Shown: piece after piece, positions 1 to 8,579 of the stretch | Numbering within the stretch: the first letter of the stretch is position 1 | Layout: each line of letters opens with the position of its first letter | From: Marinithermofilum abyssi | GTDB lineage: Bacteria > Bacillota > Bacilli > Thermoactinomycetales > DSM-45169 | Assembly: GCF_014641195.1 (NCBI RefSeq) | Contig: NZ_BMHQ01000013.1 | Coordinates: forward strand, 32,912-96,911 | Direction of reading: 5' to 3' | DNA: 64,000 nucleotides | Translations under genes and position numbers: made by a program | The notes under the pieces: generated by a model | What the model saw: the letters and a program-made list of their open reading frames with translations, nothing else | Database searches by the model: none | Told to the model about the DNA's origin: nothing

Positions 1-188
1 AGGACGTCTAATGCCCGTTGTGAATCCTTGCGCGGCACCAGCAGTTGATAAGTAGTCATATTCTTCTTTCGGTTTACTCGCAGCTGGTTGTATATCTGAT
101 TCCGATCCAAACGGCCGCGTAAGGAGTAGATCACGCGCGGGGTACCGTATGATTGGTGAATGACCACCATCCGGTCATGAAAAAGCAT
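1..188 (-). CDS. Hypothetical protein, N-terminal part (runs off window edge)
   Basis: An open frame starts at ATG 188 on the minus strand, behind a good ribosome-binding site (AGAGGTGA), and leaves the window at position 1 after about 62 codons. The visible protein begins MLFHDRMVVIHQSYGTPRVI and is basic and soluble-looking, with no membrane segment. I do not recognise the family. The start is chosen for its ribosome-binding site. The rest of the gene lies outside the window, so length and function cannot be judged. Confidence 0.55.
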   Translation of the reverse strand, partial: MLFHDRMVVIHQSYGTPRVIYSLRGRLDRNQIYNQLRVNRKKNMTTYQLLVPRKDSQRALDV

Positions 189-376
189 ACCATTCACCTC
201 TGCTTCCTGCCGAGAGATATGCCCCTATTACAGGGAAGGAACGTCATTATAGGCTTCTCTATATAGATTATGAATTCTGAACATTTCCGTTCCTGATTTA
301 CCCCTTCTTTACATTTATGTTACAACAAGATGACCTTTTTGTAAAATACACGGAAGAAATTAGGAGGATGTTTCAA

Positions 377-523
377 ATGGGGAAAAAGCGCAAAGTCAAA
401 AAAGAGGTTCAAGTGGATCACGAAAAAACCATGATGCGGGACTTGCGCCGGATCGGTCTGTGGTCACTGATTTCCGTGGGAGTGACTGTTGTTATCGCCT
501 TGATCGTCGAATCGATCAGGTAA
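377..523 (+). CDS. Small single-pass membrane protein (48 aa)
   Basis: A 48-residue protein starts at ATG 377, nine bases after a perfect AGGAGG. An ATG at 368 touches the ribosome-binding site, so the later start is preferred. The N-terminal half is highly charged (MGKKRKVKKEVQVDHEK). The C-terminal half is one hydrophobic helix, about residues 26-44, followed by a short polar tail. A basic head with one helix fits a small inner-membrane protein with the head in the cytoplasm. The family is not recognised. A terminator follows directly. Confidence 0.65.
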   Translation: MGKKRKVKKEVQVDHEKTMMRDLRRIGLWSLISVGVTVVIALIVESIR

Positions 524-527
524 AGCA

Positions 528-558
528 AAAATCCAGGGCTTTCAGCCCTGGATTTTTT
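528..558. terminator. Bidirectional rho-independent terminator
   Basis: A 13-bp perfect stem (AAAATCCAGGGCT / AGCCCTGGATTTT) with a three-base loop lies between the convergent small membrane gene and the mscS-type gene. It has A/T runs on both sides, so it can serve both strands. The mscS stop codon lies inside it. Confidence 0.85.
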
Positions 559-1498
559 CGCCGGAACGCGCGGCCATATATGCGGCTGCTTGCGAAGGCG
601 CGGTCAGGATCGAGCGCGGATACTGGAATTCCAGCTTTCGTTCGTTGAAGTGGTGTACGACCGATTTGCGCATTTCCCGCTCGATCAGCCAGTATTCCTC
701 TGGGGTACACAATGCCATGATGGTGTATTCTACACCGTCGAATTTGATGTTGGTCACTCCGAAGATGCTTGGATGCTCAATCAGGTAGGGAGCAAACCGT
801 TGTCCGATGTCCTGACACACATCTTCCAACGTTTCCTGCACCTTGTTTTGATCCGATTCATAGGGAACGGTAACTGTTACCAGGGGACGCATTTGATCCC
901 GGTTGTAGTTTGTTACCTGGATGATTTCACCGTTGGATAAATAGTGCAACCGCTGGTTAAATTCGCGGATTTTGGTGATGCGCAAACCGATTTCCTCTAC
1001 GGTTCCCTGGATATTGTTGTTGATTTGGACGAAGTCGCCCACTTCCATCTGGTTGTCAAAGATGAGGAAAAAACCGGTGATGACGTCTTTGACCAGGTTT
1101 TGGGCACCGAAACCGATCGCCAAACCGACGATTCCCGCTCCAGCCAAAATCGGGGCGATCTGGACACCCAATTTGTCCAGGATGGTTATCATCGAGATGA
1201 AGTAAATGGCGTATCGGGCAGCGGACTTGATCAGACGGGCCAGCGTTTTCCCCCGTTTTTCCTGGAAGCGACTGATGGAAAGTAGCCGGTCGATCAGTCG
1301 GCCAACATATCGCAGGGCAATATAGGTCAGGAGGATGATGATCAGGATTTGTCCCAAGGGGACGAGTAGGTAATCCACTATCGGTTGCCACAGGTTGCGG
1401 GCGGGATTGTTTATGATTTCTTCCGCTTTGTTCTGTACGGACTCTACGCTCTTTTCAATAGTCACCATAGAAAACAACAATGACTTCAATGCACTCAC
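542..1498 (-). CDS. MscS-family small-conductance mechanosensitive channel
   Basis: 318 residues, a usual length for a small MscS channel. Three membrane helices are visible at about residues 44-64, 93-110 and 112-146. The third is the Gly/Ala-rich pore helix (AGAGIVGLAIGFGAQNLVKD), followed by the conserved beta-domain start MEVGDFVQI. Such channels release solutes through the cytoplasmic membrane on hypo-osmotic shock. The annotated start is GTG 1498 with only a weak ribosome-binding site. A TTG at 1489 sits behind AAGGTGAG and is a credible alternative that trims three residues. The gene ends in the shared terminator with the convergent small gene. Confidence 0.9.
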   Translation of the reverse strand: MSALKSLLFSMVTIEKSVESVQNKAEEIINNPARNLWQPIVDYLLVPLGQILIIILLTYIALRYVGRLIDRLLSISRFQEKRGKTLARLIKSAARYAIYFISMITILDKLGVQIAPILAGAGIVGLAIGFGAQNLVKDVITGFFLIFDNQMEVGDFVQINNNIQGTVEEIGLRITKIREFNQRLHYLSNGEIIQVTNYNRDQMRPLVTVTVPYESDQNKVQETLEDVCQDIGQRFAPYLIEHPSIFGVTNIKFDGVEYTIMALCTPEEYWLIEREMRKSVVHHFNERKLEFQYPRSILTAPSQAAAYMAARSGEKIQG

Positions 1499-1610
1499 CT
1501 TCTCGACCAGTGAATGAATGTTCTATCGTGCTCGCTCACAATTGGTTTTAGTTTAGCCAATGCGAGGCGGCTCACGCATATCTCTGGGTCACCGCCTTGT
1601 GTGCAATGGA

Positions 1611-1634
1611 AAACCCGCTTAGCAAAAGCGGGCT
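1611..1634 (-). terminator. Rho-independent terminator of the yfhP-like gene
   Basis: Stem CCCGCTT / AAGCGGG with a short loop; on the minus strand it is followed by TTTTCC. It lies just past the stop of the DUF457-type gene. Confidence 0.7.
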
Positions 1635-1657
1635 TCAGGTGTTTCCATTATAGCATA

Positions 1658-2644
1658 TCAGTGGGATTTGAGTAGATAGGAGGAGAGCTTTTTTTCCAAC
1701 TGTTGCTCAGTCATCCAGCCCACATGAGACTCGATCACGCGACAGTGATGATCCAACAGGGCGATCGCCTGAAACGGAAAGTGTTTTTTGGTATGGTAAC
1801 GGACATCCACCCAGCGCACCTCATATCCCGTGGGAGTCTCCTTCACTTGCGGGTAAGCATAATCGCTGAAATAGAGGAACGCCTGGATCTTGGAGTCCTT
1901 GCGGGAAGCTTTGACTGCCGGATGCTCCAGTGCTCGTTTATCCAACACTTGGGTCCATACAATTTGACCTCCCAACCATTCCCCCATCCGAACGCGATCC
2001 TTTTCTTCCAGGACGAGGCTCCATGTATTCCATCGGATGGTGGGGACCAATGTGTAGTGACCGGGAGCACCCTCTTTGCGGATCACTTGTCGCAATACGG
2101 ATTGGCGGACCCGCCAGCGCCATCCGATATACAATAGGATGACCAGATAAATAAGAGCGAACAGCGTGCCGGGATGAACCGGGGTGCTTTCCCATAGTAA
2201 GAAACCCAGCAAATGAATACCCATAATGAATGGATCAAAAATATTGAGCACATGCCATTTGACCCACTGTTGGGAAAAAGGGCGCCAAGCCTGGGTTCCG
2301 TATGAGTTAAACAGGTCGATGCCCACATGAATGGCGACAGCGATGGCTGACCATAGAAATACGTGCAAAAGATGGGCGGTGGGGTGCCAGATTGCGAGCA
2401 ATCCGGTAATGATGGTCGGCCAAACGGCCAACATGGGAAGCGAGTGTGTCCAGCCCCGGTGGTGACGGATGTAGGAGGCCGATCCTTTGAGCCGGGACAC
2501 ACCGTCAAAATCCGGCGCCTGTGAACCGATCACTGTCGCCCATAGAACAGCTTCAGCCGTTTCGGGGTGAGCGGCCACTGCCGGATCCAGGTGGGCGAGC
2601 CCGTACAACCCGAATCCCATGGCAAAATGGGTGGCAGTATCCAT
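1658..2644 (-). CDS. yfhP: YfhP-like membrane-bound metal-dependent hydrolase (DUF457)
   Basis: 328 residues from ATG 2644, which follows AAGGAGGA. The longer frame upstream has no ribosome-binding site. The start MDTATHFAMGFGLYGLAHLD and the later motifs SQAPDFDGVSR and HHRGWTHSLPML are the His/Asp metal-site signatures of the YdjM/YfhP family. Several membrane helices follow at about residues 60-180, then a soluble C-terminal half. In B. subtilis, YfhP has almost the same length, sits beside mutY as here, and is described as a regulator of the sspE/mutY neighbourhood. The hydrolase activity is a family prediction and has not been demonstrated. Confidence 0.85.
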   Translation of the reverse strand: MDTATHFAMGFGLYGLAHLDPAVAAHPETAEAVLWATVIGSQAPDFDGVSRLKGSASYIRHHRGWTHSLPMLAVWPTIITGLLAIWHPTAHLLHVFLWSAIAVAIHVGIDLFNSYGTQAWRPFSQQWVKWHVLNIFDPFIMGIHLLGFLLWESTPVHPGTLFALIYLVILLYIGWRWRVRQSVLRQVIRKEGAPGHYTLVPTIRWNTWSLVLEEKDRVRMGEWLGGQIVWTQVLDKRALEHPAVKASRKDSKIQAFLYFSDYAYPQVKETPTGYEVRWVDVRYHTKKHFPFQAIALLDHHCRVIESHVGWMTEQQLEKKLSSYLLKSH

Positions 2645-2993
2645 AAAATCCTCCTTGCTGTCTGTAAAGTCCGTTTCCGTATCCTCATTATAGTTCATTC
2701 TTTCCCCGGACACAGGCGGGTTCATACAATCTTTACGACACATATTCTTCTTAAAAGAGAGGTTCTTTTTTGGTACACTTATCCGAAAGGAGGTTTTTCC
2801 CAAATATACAAACCTCCTTGGGTAGAAAATCGGAAATTTTTGGGGAAACAGTGTCACGGGCAAGTGGGATCTTCATATAGTTAATAGCACGCCAGTACCC
2901 ACTGAGGGGTTAAGAAAGCATGGGATTGGAAAGAGGATAAATACTGCCGGGATTCAATGGGGAGCTCGTCGTAAAAGTTATGGGACTGCAATC
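2645..2993. other. Intergenic region with a 10-bp perfect stem-loop
   Basis: No convincing gene lies between the divergent yfhP start and the decayed propeller gene. A stem-loop at about 2788-2821 pairs AAGGAGGTTT with AAACCTCCTT around a 14-base loop. It has no U-run on either strand, so it does not look like a terminator. It could be an operator or RNA element in the yfhP promoter region. Confidence 0.4.
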
Positions 2994-3817
2994 ATGATGG
3001 TTTTGTTGCTGATGAGCGGACTGGTATGGATCTGGGTGAAAGAGGATACGCCAGATCCAGGGGTTCTTCAGGTCCATCGCTTTAATGAGGTGGTGCCCTA
3101 TCTCTTTGATCGGGATCGCTTGTATTTCAAGGGGGTTCGCGGTCATCGGGAAAGTTGGTATGTATATGATTTGCAATCGGGAAACTTGACACGGAAAGAT
3201 TGGACGCGGCGTTACGGAGATGGTAACCGGGTACTGAGCTTGAATGGCGATGGACGGTTAATGTTGAACCCGGCCCGCGGGGAACTTCGTCTGAAAGGGC
3301 GGCAAACCCGTTGGATACCAAACAGTTGGCCAACATTTCGCATCCTGTGATCGTGGCACCGAAATTAAACCCGGATCCATTTGTGTATGTGGTCCGGGAC
3401 GGGAAGGATGAATACTCGCTGCGGCTGTGGCAGGCGGACGGCAAAGAGAAGCTGCTGGAGAAGAGGTTGGATGTGAAACAGGTGAAAAATCACCGCTTGG
3501 TTGAGTGGTCTCCTTCCGGTAAGTACATACTGGTGGGCGGCAACCGGATCTATCGTGCATCCGACGGGCGGATCGCCAAGCGATTGAATGGGACTGCCGG
3601 CACTTGGTCTCCGGAAAGGGACCGGCTTCTCTATGTGGCTCAAAACCGTTCCGCGCCGGGCTGGGAAGCCCCGCTGCCCGCACTGGCCGGATTTTATCTC
3701 TCATCCCGGCGGGATCGGATGCTGGTGATGGAAGAGGGATCTCAGGGAACCCAACTGCGATTGATCGATTTGCTATCTCATCAAAAAGAAGAAGCCGCTG
3801 ATTTGTTTACATCTTAG
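2994..3817 (+). pseudogene. Frameshifted membrane-anchored beta-propeller-like protein
   Basis: Two frames together encode one plausible protein. The first (2994-3350) has a membrane anchor (MMVLLLMSGLVWIWVKED) and beta-rich sequence, then stops. The second frame, open from about 3311, continues with propeller-like repeats such as EWSPSGKYILVGGNRIY and TWSPERDRLLYVAQN up to 3817. The second frame has only a TTG without a ribosome-binding site, so a single frameshift near 3310-3350 is the simplest reading. The true start is unclear: ATG 2994 lacks a ribosome-binding site and the frame stays open further upstream. The fold resembles WD40/TolB-like proteins. It could be a pseudogene or a sequencing error. 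It lies 23 bases before mutY and is probably co-transcribed with it. Confidence 0.65.
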
Positions 3818-3840
3818 ATCCAGCTGAAGGAGGCGGCGCA

Positions 3841-4974
3841 ATGGCCAGAAAAAAACATCAACCGATACAGCCGCCGGGGAAGGAGTGGATACGCTCCCTT
3901 CAAAACCATTTATTGGGTTGGTATGATGAAGTAAAAAGGGACCTTCCCTGGCGTAAAGATCAAGATCCTTATAAAATATGGGTTTCTGAAATCATGTTGC
4001 AGCAAACGCGTGTGGATACCGTGATCCCTTATTATCTTCGCTTTATGGAGAAGTTTCCTACAGTAAGAGATTTGGCGGAAGCCGACGAAGATGACGTGAT
4101 CAAAGCTTGGGAGGGACTGGGCTACTATTCCCGGGCACGCAATCTGCAAGCTGCCGCCAAAGAGGTGTGCGAGCGCCATGGCGGCGTGGTTCCCCGGGAT
4201 CCGGCAAGCATTTCCCGTCTCAAAGGGATCGGTCCATATACAGCCGGAGCGATCCTCAGCATCGCTTACAACCTGCGGGTTCCCGCTGTGGACGGAAATG
4301 TCATGCGAGTGATGTCCCGGTGGTTTGTTCTGAAAGAAGATGTGACCAAGGTAAGCACGCGCCGATTGTTGGAGGAGCTGGATCTGGCTTTGATTCCGGA
4401 AGATCGTCCGGGCGACTTCAACCAGGCGCTGATGGAATTGGGGGCCTTGGTGTGTACCCCGATCCATCCCGCATGCGACAGCTGTCCGGTGCGTCAGGAG
4501 TGCAAAGCCCGGGCCCTTGGGATTCAACACGAATTGCCGGTGAAGAAAAAGGCAAAACCACCTGCTCCCGTTCCGATGGTGGTCGGCTGGATTCGCAATC
4601 ATGGGCGGGTGTTGTTGGAACGGCGGCCCGAAGAGGGATTGTTGGCGGGGATGTGGGGCCTTCCTTCACTGGAGCGGGAGGGGGCGGAGAATCCTGTCGG
4701 TTTGTTGACAAACCGATTGTCCAGCCTGGGCATCCATCTCGCCTCAGAGACACTGTTGGGAGAAGTGGAGCATGTATTCAGCCATCGGCGGTGGCAAGTG
4801 ACCGTGATCGAAGGGGAAGCGATATCCACGGAATCATCCCTTTCCGATGCGTTTCGATGGGTAAAGGAAGATGAGTTGGAGGCCTATGCTTTCCCCAAAG
4901 TGTACCATAAGGCGATGCGGTTGGCACAACAAAAGACAGACAAGGAAGCTGCTGTACAGGGCCGCCTTTTTTAA
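3841..4974 (+). CDS. mutY: A/G-specific adenine DNA glycosylase MutY
   Basis: MutY removes adenine mispaired with 8-oxoguanine. The 377-residue length fits the family. Visible features are the catalytic Glu50 (KIWVSEIMLQQTRVDT), the helix-hairpin-helix LKGIGPYTAG near residue 130, the catalytic Asp151 in VDGNVMRV, and four [4Fe-4S] cysteines at 205, 212, 215 and 221 spaced C-x6-C-x2-C-x5-C. The C-terminal NUDIX-like domain, from about residue 240, reads 8-oxoG. The start ATG 3841 follows GAAGGAGGC. Its place beside the yfhP-like gene matches B. subtilis. Confidence 0.97.
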   Translation: MARKKHQPIQPPGKEWIRSLQNHLLGWYDEVKRDLPWRKDQDPYKIWVSEIMLQQTRVDTVIPYYLRFMEKFPTVRDLAEADEDDVIKAWEGLGYYSRARNLQAAAKEVCERHGGVVPRDPASISRLKGIGPYTAGAILSIAYNLRVPAVDGNVMRVMSRWFVLKEDVTKVSTRRLLEELDLALIPEDRPGDFNQALMELGALVCTPIHPACDSCPVRQECKARALGIQHELPVKKKAKPPAPVPMVVGWIRNHGRVLLERRPEEGLLAGMWGLPSLEREGAENPVGLLTNRLSSLGIHLASETLLGEVEHVFSHRRWQVTVIEGEAISTESSLSDAFRWVKEDELEAYAFPKVYHKAMRLAQQKTDKEAAVQGRLF

Positions 4975-5021
4975 GTGGAAGAGGGGTCGGCAGGAGAGCT
5001 GAAGCCGAAGGAGAGATCTCG

Positions 5022-6278
5022 GTGAAAGAAAAAGAGAAAACCCAATCGCAAGACATGACGGGGGAAACGCGAGTGGAGGAAGCTGGATTGGGTGCCGATC
5101 GCAGTCGGCCGGAAGAGGGGCAAGATCCCCTTTCCTCCGTGTCGGCGGCCGGTACCATCAGCAAGTTTGGCGAAAGAATCATCGCGCTATTGTCAAAAGT
5201 GCCGCTGGTCCAAAAAATCCCGTTTCAACGGATCGGTCCAAAGTCGACAGCTGTGGGGACGCTGGTTGCTGTTCTTATCCTTGTCGTATCGATTACCTTA
5301 TTTGTTGTAAATACTGTCCCCGAATCGACGAATGCGCAGGCCTTGGTACAGGAACAGAAAAAGCCCAAACCGATCCCTGCGAAGCTGATCCTGGCCCATG
5401 ACGGGAAAACGTGGACGATCAATCTGCGCAAATTGGGCTACAACGGAAAAAAGGACGACACCTTGGACAAAGAAGCCTTGTTGGAACGGTTGCACGTGAT
5501 TAAAAAGCAAGTAGACGAACCGGCGGTCAATGCCCGCATGAAGCGGTGGGGATCTCTCATTCAGCCGGAAAAAGAAGGAAAACGGATGGATCTAGCGGTA
5601 ATCGAGCACAAGTGGTTGGATGATTTGGACAAACGGCTGAATCACCCCCAGCCGATTCCGATGGTGCCGGATCAACCCGATGTGACAACAGAGGATTTGA
5701 AACAGGTAAACGCCCGCAAAATCGGTTCTTACACCACCTATTACAACCCGGGGAATACCAACCGGACGACCAATGTCCGCCTGTCCAGTCAAGCGATTAA
5801 TAACGTCGTGCTCAATCCCGGCGAAGTATTCTCCTTTAACCAAACCGTGGGACAGCGGACATCCGCCCGGGGATACAGGCCGGCCAAAATCATTGTCCGC
5901 GGCGAGTACAGTGAAGGGATTGGCGGGGGGATTTGTCAAACCTCGTCCACTCTTTTCAACAGCGTGGACGAAGCAGGGCTGCAGGTAGTGGCTCGCTTTT
6001 CCCACAGTAAAGAGGTGACCTATGTGCCAAAAGGGAGAGATGCCACCGTCTCTTGGTACGGTCCGGACTTTCGTTTCAAAAACAACCTGACAGAGCCGAT
6101 CCTGATCCGATCCTACCTGTCGGGCGGAGCATTGACCGTGGAAGTCTACTCCACCCCAAAAGCCAACAACCACGCCAAAGCGGTTCAACCGGCCCCGAGA
6201 AATCCGGAGCCGGTCAAAAACGAACAACCCAAGAAGCCGACCGACGAGTTGCAATCCCGGCAAGAAGGTAACGAATAG
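5022..6278 (+). CDS. VanW-domain membrane-anchored protein
   Basis: 418 residues from GTG 5022, behind GAAGGAGAG. A charged, low-complexity cytoplasmic N terminus of about 75 residues precedes one membrane helix (about residues 79-101), which places the rest outside the membrane. Residues about 230-375 hold the VanW-like domain: TTYYNPGNTNRTTNVRL, NPGEVFSFNQTVG, GGGICQTSSTLFN and VSWYGPDF. The C-terminal tail is rich in Pro, Lys and Glu. VanW proteins occur in vancomycin clusters and, as YoaR-type proteins, widely in Bacillales; their biochemical role is unknown. A cell-wall-associated function is inferred from topology. It lies downstream of mutY and ends at a strong terminator. Confidence 0.85.
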   Translation: MKEKEKTQSQDMTGETRVEEAGLGADRSRPEEGQDPLSSVSAAGTISKFGERIIALLSKVPLVQKIPFQRIGPKSTAVGTLVAVLILVVSITLFVVNTVPESTNAQALVQEQKKPKPIPAKLILAHDGKTWTINLRKLGYNGKKDDTLDKEALLERLHVIKKQVDEPAVNARMKRWGSLIQPEKEGKRMDLAVIEHKWLDDLDKRLNHPQPIPMVPDQPDVTTEDLKQVNARKIGSYTTYYNPGNTNRTTNVRLSSQAINNVVLNPGEVFSFNQTVGQRTSARGYRPAKIIVRGEYSEGIGGGICQTSSTLFNSVDEAGLQVVARFSHSKEVTYVPKGRDATVSWYGPDFRFKNNLTEPILIRSYLSGGALTVEVYSTPKANNHAKAVQPAPRNPEPVKNEQPKKPTDELQSRQEGNE

Positions 6279-6306
6279 CCGCAAGGGTATCCCTTGCGGT
6301 TTTTTA
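6279..6306 (+). terminator. Rho-independent terminator after the VanW-domain gene
   Basis: Perfect 9-bp stem CCGCAAGGG / CCCTTGCGG with loop TAT, followed by seven T. Confidence 0.92.
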
Positions 6307-6446
6307 TTGTCTGCTGGGGAATTTGCACTTTCACCTTTATTGGGCGGGATGCCAGCCGGTCTATTCGCATTTACATGGGGTTACAGTAACCCGCTCCTTC
6401 CATTTTATATCGGACAAACGAGGTTGTGTATCACGCGTCGCCCCTT

Positions 6447-6641
6447 TTACGGGTGTTCCGCATTTCCGAGGCCGCCCCGGCGTTCGATTTCAGCTATCAA
6501 TTGTTGATGCAGGCTGACACCTTGGGCGTTCATCCAGGGTCTCATTTGCGACATCATAAAGTGGTGAAAGGAAAGCTCCTCCAACTCCCATTCTGCTAGA
6601 GGAACAGCGCTCAGTTCTTCCAGATCGCGACCCATATACAT
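6447..6641 (-). CDS. Small cytosolic protein (64 aa), unknown function
   Basis: 64 residues from ATG 6641, behind AAGAGGTGAT. The protein is acidic, Leu/Glu/Met-rich and helical (MYMGRDLEELSAVPLAEWEL), with no membrane segment. I do not recognise a named family. It diverges from the remains of a uvsE gene that starts about 40 bases away on the other strand; short cytosolic proteins next to uvsE may occur in other Bacillales, but I cannot confirm this. The good ribosome-binding site and an intact frame beside a ruined neighbour suggest it is still a gene. Confidence 0.6.
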   Translation of the reverse strand: MYMGRDLEELSAVPLAEWELEELSFHHFMMSQMRPWMNAQGVSLHQQLIAEIERRGGLGNAEHP

Positions 6642-6680
6642 GTATCATCACCTCTTTTTCAGTATGGGATAAGTGCGGAA

Positions 6681-7205
6681 AAACATGCGAAACCTCCAGC
6701 TCGAGGTAGTGGAAAAGTCGATCACCGAGTTGGATCATCATGTCCGGATGCTGGAAGCCATGGGATTGGCCCCCGCCAATAAGTGCAATCCGTGTGGGCG
6801 GGGTATATGGAAATAAGAAGTGTTCGGGACAAGCGTTCATCGACAACTTTCAAAAGCTTTCACTGCCCGGGAAACCCTCGATATTGCCCCAGACTGCGAA
6901 GTGCCCATGGTATTGGATATCCATCATCTGTGTGCAATCACAACGAAGCAATTGGGAGATCCGTGGTTGAAGGTGGATTCCACCTGAAAGATGGAGAAGT
7001 TTCCGGAAATTCGAGCTCCCAGTCCCGAAAGTGAAGTAGATATACGGAGTCATGCCGGTGGTTTGAAATTGGAGGATTTTGAACATGGCCAAAAAGGCCA
7101 CGGTAAACTGGATATCATGGTAGCAGCCGAAAAAAGATGAGGCCCTATATTCTTGATGAAAGAGTTGGAACAGGATGACGGGAATTATGGTCATCCAACA
7201 GCGAT
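6681..7205 (+). pseudogene. uvsE: Decayed UV-damage endonuclease (UvsE) remnant
   Basis: Fragments in alternating frames line up with the C-terminal two thirds of UvsE. LEVVEKSITELDHHVRMLEA is in the frame of 6748. IRVGGVYGNKK and FIDNFQKLSLPGKPS follow one base out of register. DCEVPMVLDIHHLC returns to the first frame, and EIRAPSPESEVDIRSHAGG corresponds to the SSPKSE...HAD segment near the UvsE C terminus. In-frame stops occur after KVDST and after VAAEKR. The N-terminal third of the enzyme is missing. The intact protein would nick DNA 5' of UV photoproducts. With several frameshifts and stops this is a true pseudogene, not a single sequencing error. Identification rests on recall of the family, not alignment. 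Confidence 0.72.
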
Positions 7206-7333
7206 GGAGAAAGTGCAATGACGGGTATGTTTTTCTCTCATCCGGACCAAGATGATAGCAAGCGCTGTTCGGTATATTTATAGATTCGGCGCATATAGTG
7301 GGGATACCGACAGGGAAAAGGTGGGGGTAAAAA

Positions 7334-8086
7334 ATGATGGATGTCATCCATATATCGCTTCGTACCTGGCAGGTCCGGTTGTTAAAAGGAATTGCCGCCA
7401 TTCAGGCAGCAGCGGCGATCGTGATAGGAGGCCATGTGTGGAACTACCCGGTATCTTTTATGGATCGCATGGTATATACGACGGAAAGGGAAGGTGCGTG
7501 GATGACCGGAGCTTTCAGCATAACGGCTACCATCGGACTGTGTGTGGCGCTGTTTTTTCTGTTAAGAGCGCTCCCTTCCCGGTATCGCCCGTTTCTGCAG
7601 CTTGCCTGGATGGTCGGCGTCATTGGTGGTGCAGCTGCCGTGATCCATGATTTGCTTCGCATGATCTGGATGCCGCTGATGGCCAGTTGGTTGTTGGAGA
7701 TGCCTTCCGTCTCTCTGGCCGACTATGCCGGTTCATGGGAGTTGTTGTTGACCCGGATGGGCGGTGTGTTTATCCCCGTTTGTTATGTGATCGGCGGGTT
7801 GATGTATGGAGCAGTCATGTTGCGGAATTCACTCTTGCCATCGTCCTTCTCCTGCGGATACATCGCTGTGTGGGCAGGGGTGTTGTCGATGTCCCTATGG
7901 ATGGGAACGAGTCCCCATCGAGTGCTCTGGATTCATGCGGGAACCTTCTTCCTGATCTCCGTCTGGTTGTGGAAGGCGGCAACCATCCTGCACCGTCGTG
8001 AAGCAGGGAAGATTACGAGGAGGTATCCCCTCGCTTCCGAGAATGGGTCTGGCCCAAGTAACAAAGGTTTTTTCTCCAACGCTTAA
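7334..8086 (+). CDS. Polytopic membrane protein, unknown function
   Basis: 250 residues with about six hydrophobic helices, roughly residues 18-38, 58-80, 92-112, 142-165, 172-192 and 200-220. The C-terminal tail is basic and polar. No motif is recognised. ATG 7334 follows AAGGTGGGGG; an adjacent ATG at 7337 is equally possible. The gene stands alone between the uvsE remnant and a non-coding stretch. Function cannot be assigned. Confidence 0.65.
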   Translation: MMDVIHISLRTWQVRLLKGIAAIQAAAAIVIGGHVWNYPVSFMDRMVYTTEREGAWMTGAFSITATIGLCVALFFLLRALPSRYRPFLQLAWMVGVIGGAAAVIHDLLRMIWMPLMASWLLEMPSVSLADYAGSWELLLTRMGGVFIPVCYVIGGLMYGAVMLRNSLLPSSFSCGYIAVWAGVLSMSLWMGTSPHRVLWIHAGTFFLISVWLWKAATILHRREAGKITRRYPLASENGSGPSNKGFFSNA

Positions 8087-8579
8087 TAGGACAATGGTGC
8101 GGTGTTCCGTTTTCCCATCGGCCTTCTCCCCCTAGCGATCTTTTCGCTGGTGGAGCATACTCCGCCTGTTAATGGATTGGCGCACTCGGAAGAAGAGAGA
8201 GCGTCGCCAGAGGGCGGGGTGATGCCGTTACCCTCTTTGCCGTAGCGGGTGTGTCACACGGCTTGTGTGAAGAGGTGTAAATTGTAGTGCGTGAAATGCG
8301 TGAGTGATGCCCTTCGGGGTTTCGGGGCAAAATAAATGACCGTATGAATCGCCATCATTCACACGGTCTTTGGCCGGCCCGTAGGCGGGACGACGCTCTC
8401 AGGACGTTTTCTTTGGCCTCGCTATATCCACAAGGACAGCAAATTAGTCAACAGGGAAGATGGTAAAAACATCGGGGAACCGGTGTTTTTTTATGCTCTC
8501 AATCATGATATCAAAAAATATCATACATAAACAACGGTTACTGACTTGCCTCCGATGACCCCCTATATTGAAAGGCGGT
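8087..8579. other. Non-coding stretch with two hairpins
   Basis: No gene is visible here. At 8339-8370, GACCGTATGAAT pairs with ATTCACACGGTC, followed by TTT. At 8468-8494, AAACATCGG pairs with CCGGTGTTT (one G-U) and is followed by TTTT, a probable terminator for the membrane-protein gene. The rest shows no structure I can name. Confidence 0.45.
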
